This document shows positions 63,916 to 64,000 of a stretch of 64,000 nt of DNA, one piece after another. A program made the translations under genes and the position numbers. Source of the DNA: Spirochaetales bacterium (GTDB taxonomy: Bacteria; Spirochaetota; Spirochaetia; UBA9216); NCBI GenBank assembly GCA_016839055.1, contig JAEKNX010000005.1, positions 266,877 to 330,876 on the forward strand, given 5' to 3'. Numbering within the stretch: the stretch's first letter is position 1; each line of letters opens with the position of its first letter. The notes below the pieces were generated by a model. It was not told the DNA's origin. It searched no databases and worked only from the letters and a program-made list of their open reading frames with translations.

Positions 63916-64000
63916 AAGAGATCTAAGAGATCTAAGAGATCTAAGAGATCTAAGAGATCTAAGAGATCTAAGAGATCTAAGAGATCTAAGAGATCTAAGA
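63916..64000 (+). repeat. 9-bp tandem repeat running off the window
   Basis: The unit AGAGATCTA repeats about nine times without interruption to base 64000. One of the plus-strand frames is open across it (Arg-Asp-Leu repeats), but no start codon was seen. The real length lies outside the window. Confidence 0.9.

Noticed and set aside
63916..64000. Possible CRISPR array
   Set aside because: The repeat is 9 bp and continuous, with no spacers.

Overview
The window looks like chromosomal DNA of a free-living, anaerobic, probably halotolerant or marine spirochaete (Spirochaeta-like). This is inferred from the gene mix, not from a marker gene search. Supporting clues are an electron-bifurcating type [FeFe] hydrogenase with its maturase HydE, a PEGA/SUMF1 membrane protein, a substrate-binding protein with a spirochaete-like export signal, a class III cyclase with receiver domains, osmolyte synthesis and uptake genes next to each other, and an integron-like cassette array whose integrase points in the same direction as the cassettes, as I recall for Treponema denticola.

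Layout. 1-3.5 kb: short-chain fatty acid permease (atoE, cut by the window edge), CoA-transferase subunits atoDA and a doubled DUF3870 gene. Each of the two ato transcription units is preceded by a copy of the same ~105-nt structured RNA ending in a terminator. 3.7-4.9 kb: MscS channel. 5.0-11.2 kb: hydCBA plus a CBS-domain gene, with a clear sigma-70 promoter; HydB carries a GltD-like flavoprotein fused to its C-terminus. 11.2-17.3 kb: a GNAT-histidine-kinase-like ATPase fusion, a membrane protein, a C39-like lipoprotein, a DOMON protein, a monooxygenase and a secreted nuclease. 17.3-25.5 kb: tmRNA (3' end partly duplicated next door), an AEC transporter, SmpB, a SUMF1 protein, two signal peptidases, HemW and GlyA. 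25.5-34.8 kb: MarR/Sir2, a sucrose- or mannosylfructose-phosphate type synthase with a phosphatase-glycosidase fusion, divergent from an OpuC-type compatible-solute ABC transporter. 34.9-44.8 kb: yebC-ruvCAB-queA, trkAH, hydE and nadE. 44.9-52.7 kb: cyclase, chemoreceptor, SlyX, a superfamily I helicase and a ferredoxin-type aldo/keto reductase.

53-64 kb is accessory and visibly AT-richer. It starts with a tyrosine recombinase and continues with genes on the same strand, separated by four long attC-like hairpins and by a family of short hairpins. The cargo includes two secreted proteins, a DUF4145 protein, a HEPN-type TIGR02391 protein, two PD-(D/E)XK nuclease-like proteins, a TIGR04141/DUF6119 protein, and small or unknown proteins, so much of it looks defence-related. 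The recombinase lacks the IntI-specific insertion as far as can be judged from the spacing of its catalytic residues. The window ends inside a 9-bp tandem repeat.

The two most promising novelties are the cassette array driven by a possibly non-IntI integrase, and the duplicated terminator-coupled RNA element upstream of the fatty-acid/CoA-transferase genes. No CRISPR array, rRNA or tRNA was seen.
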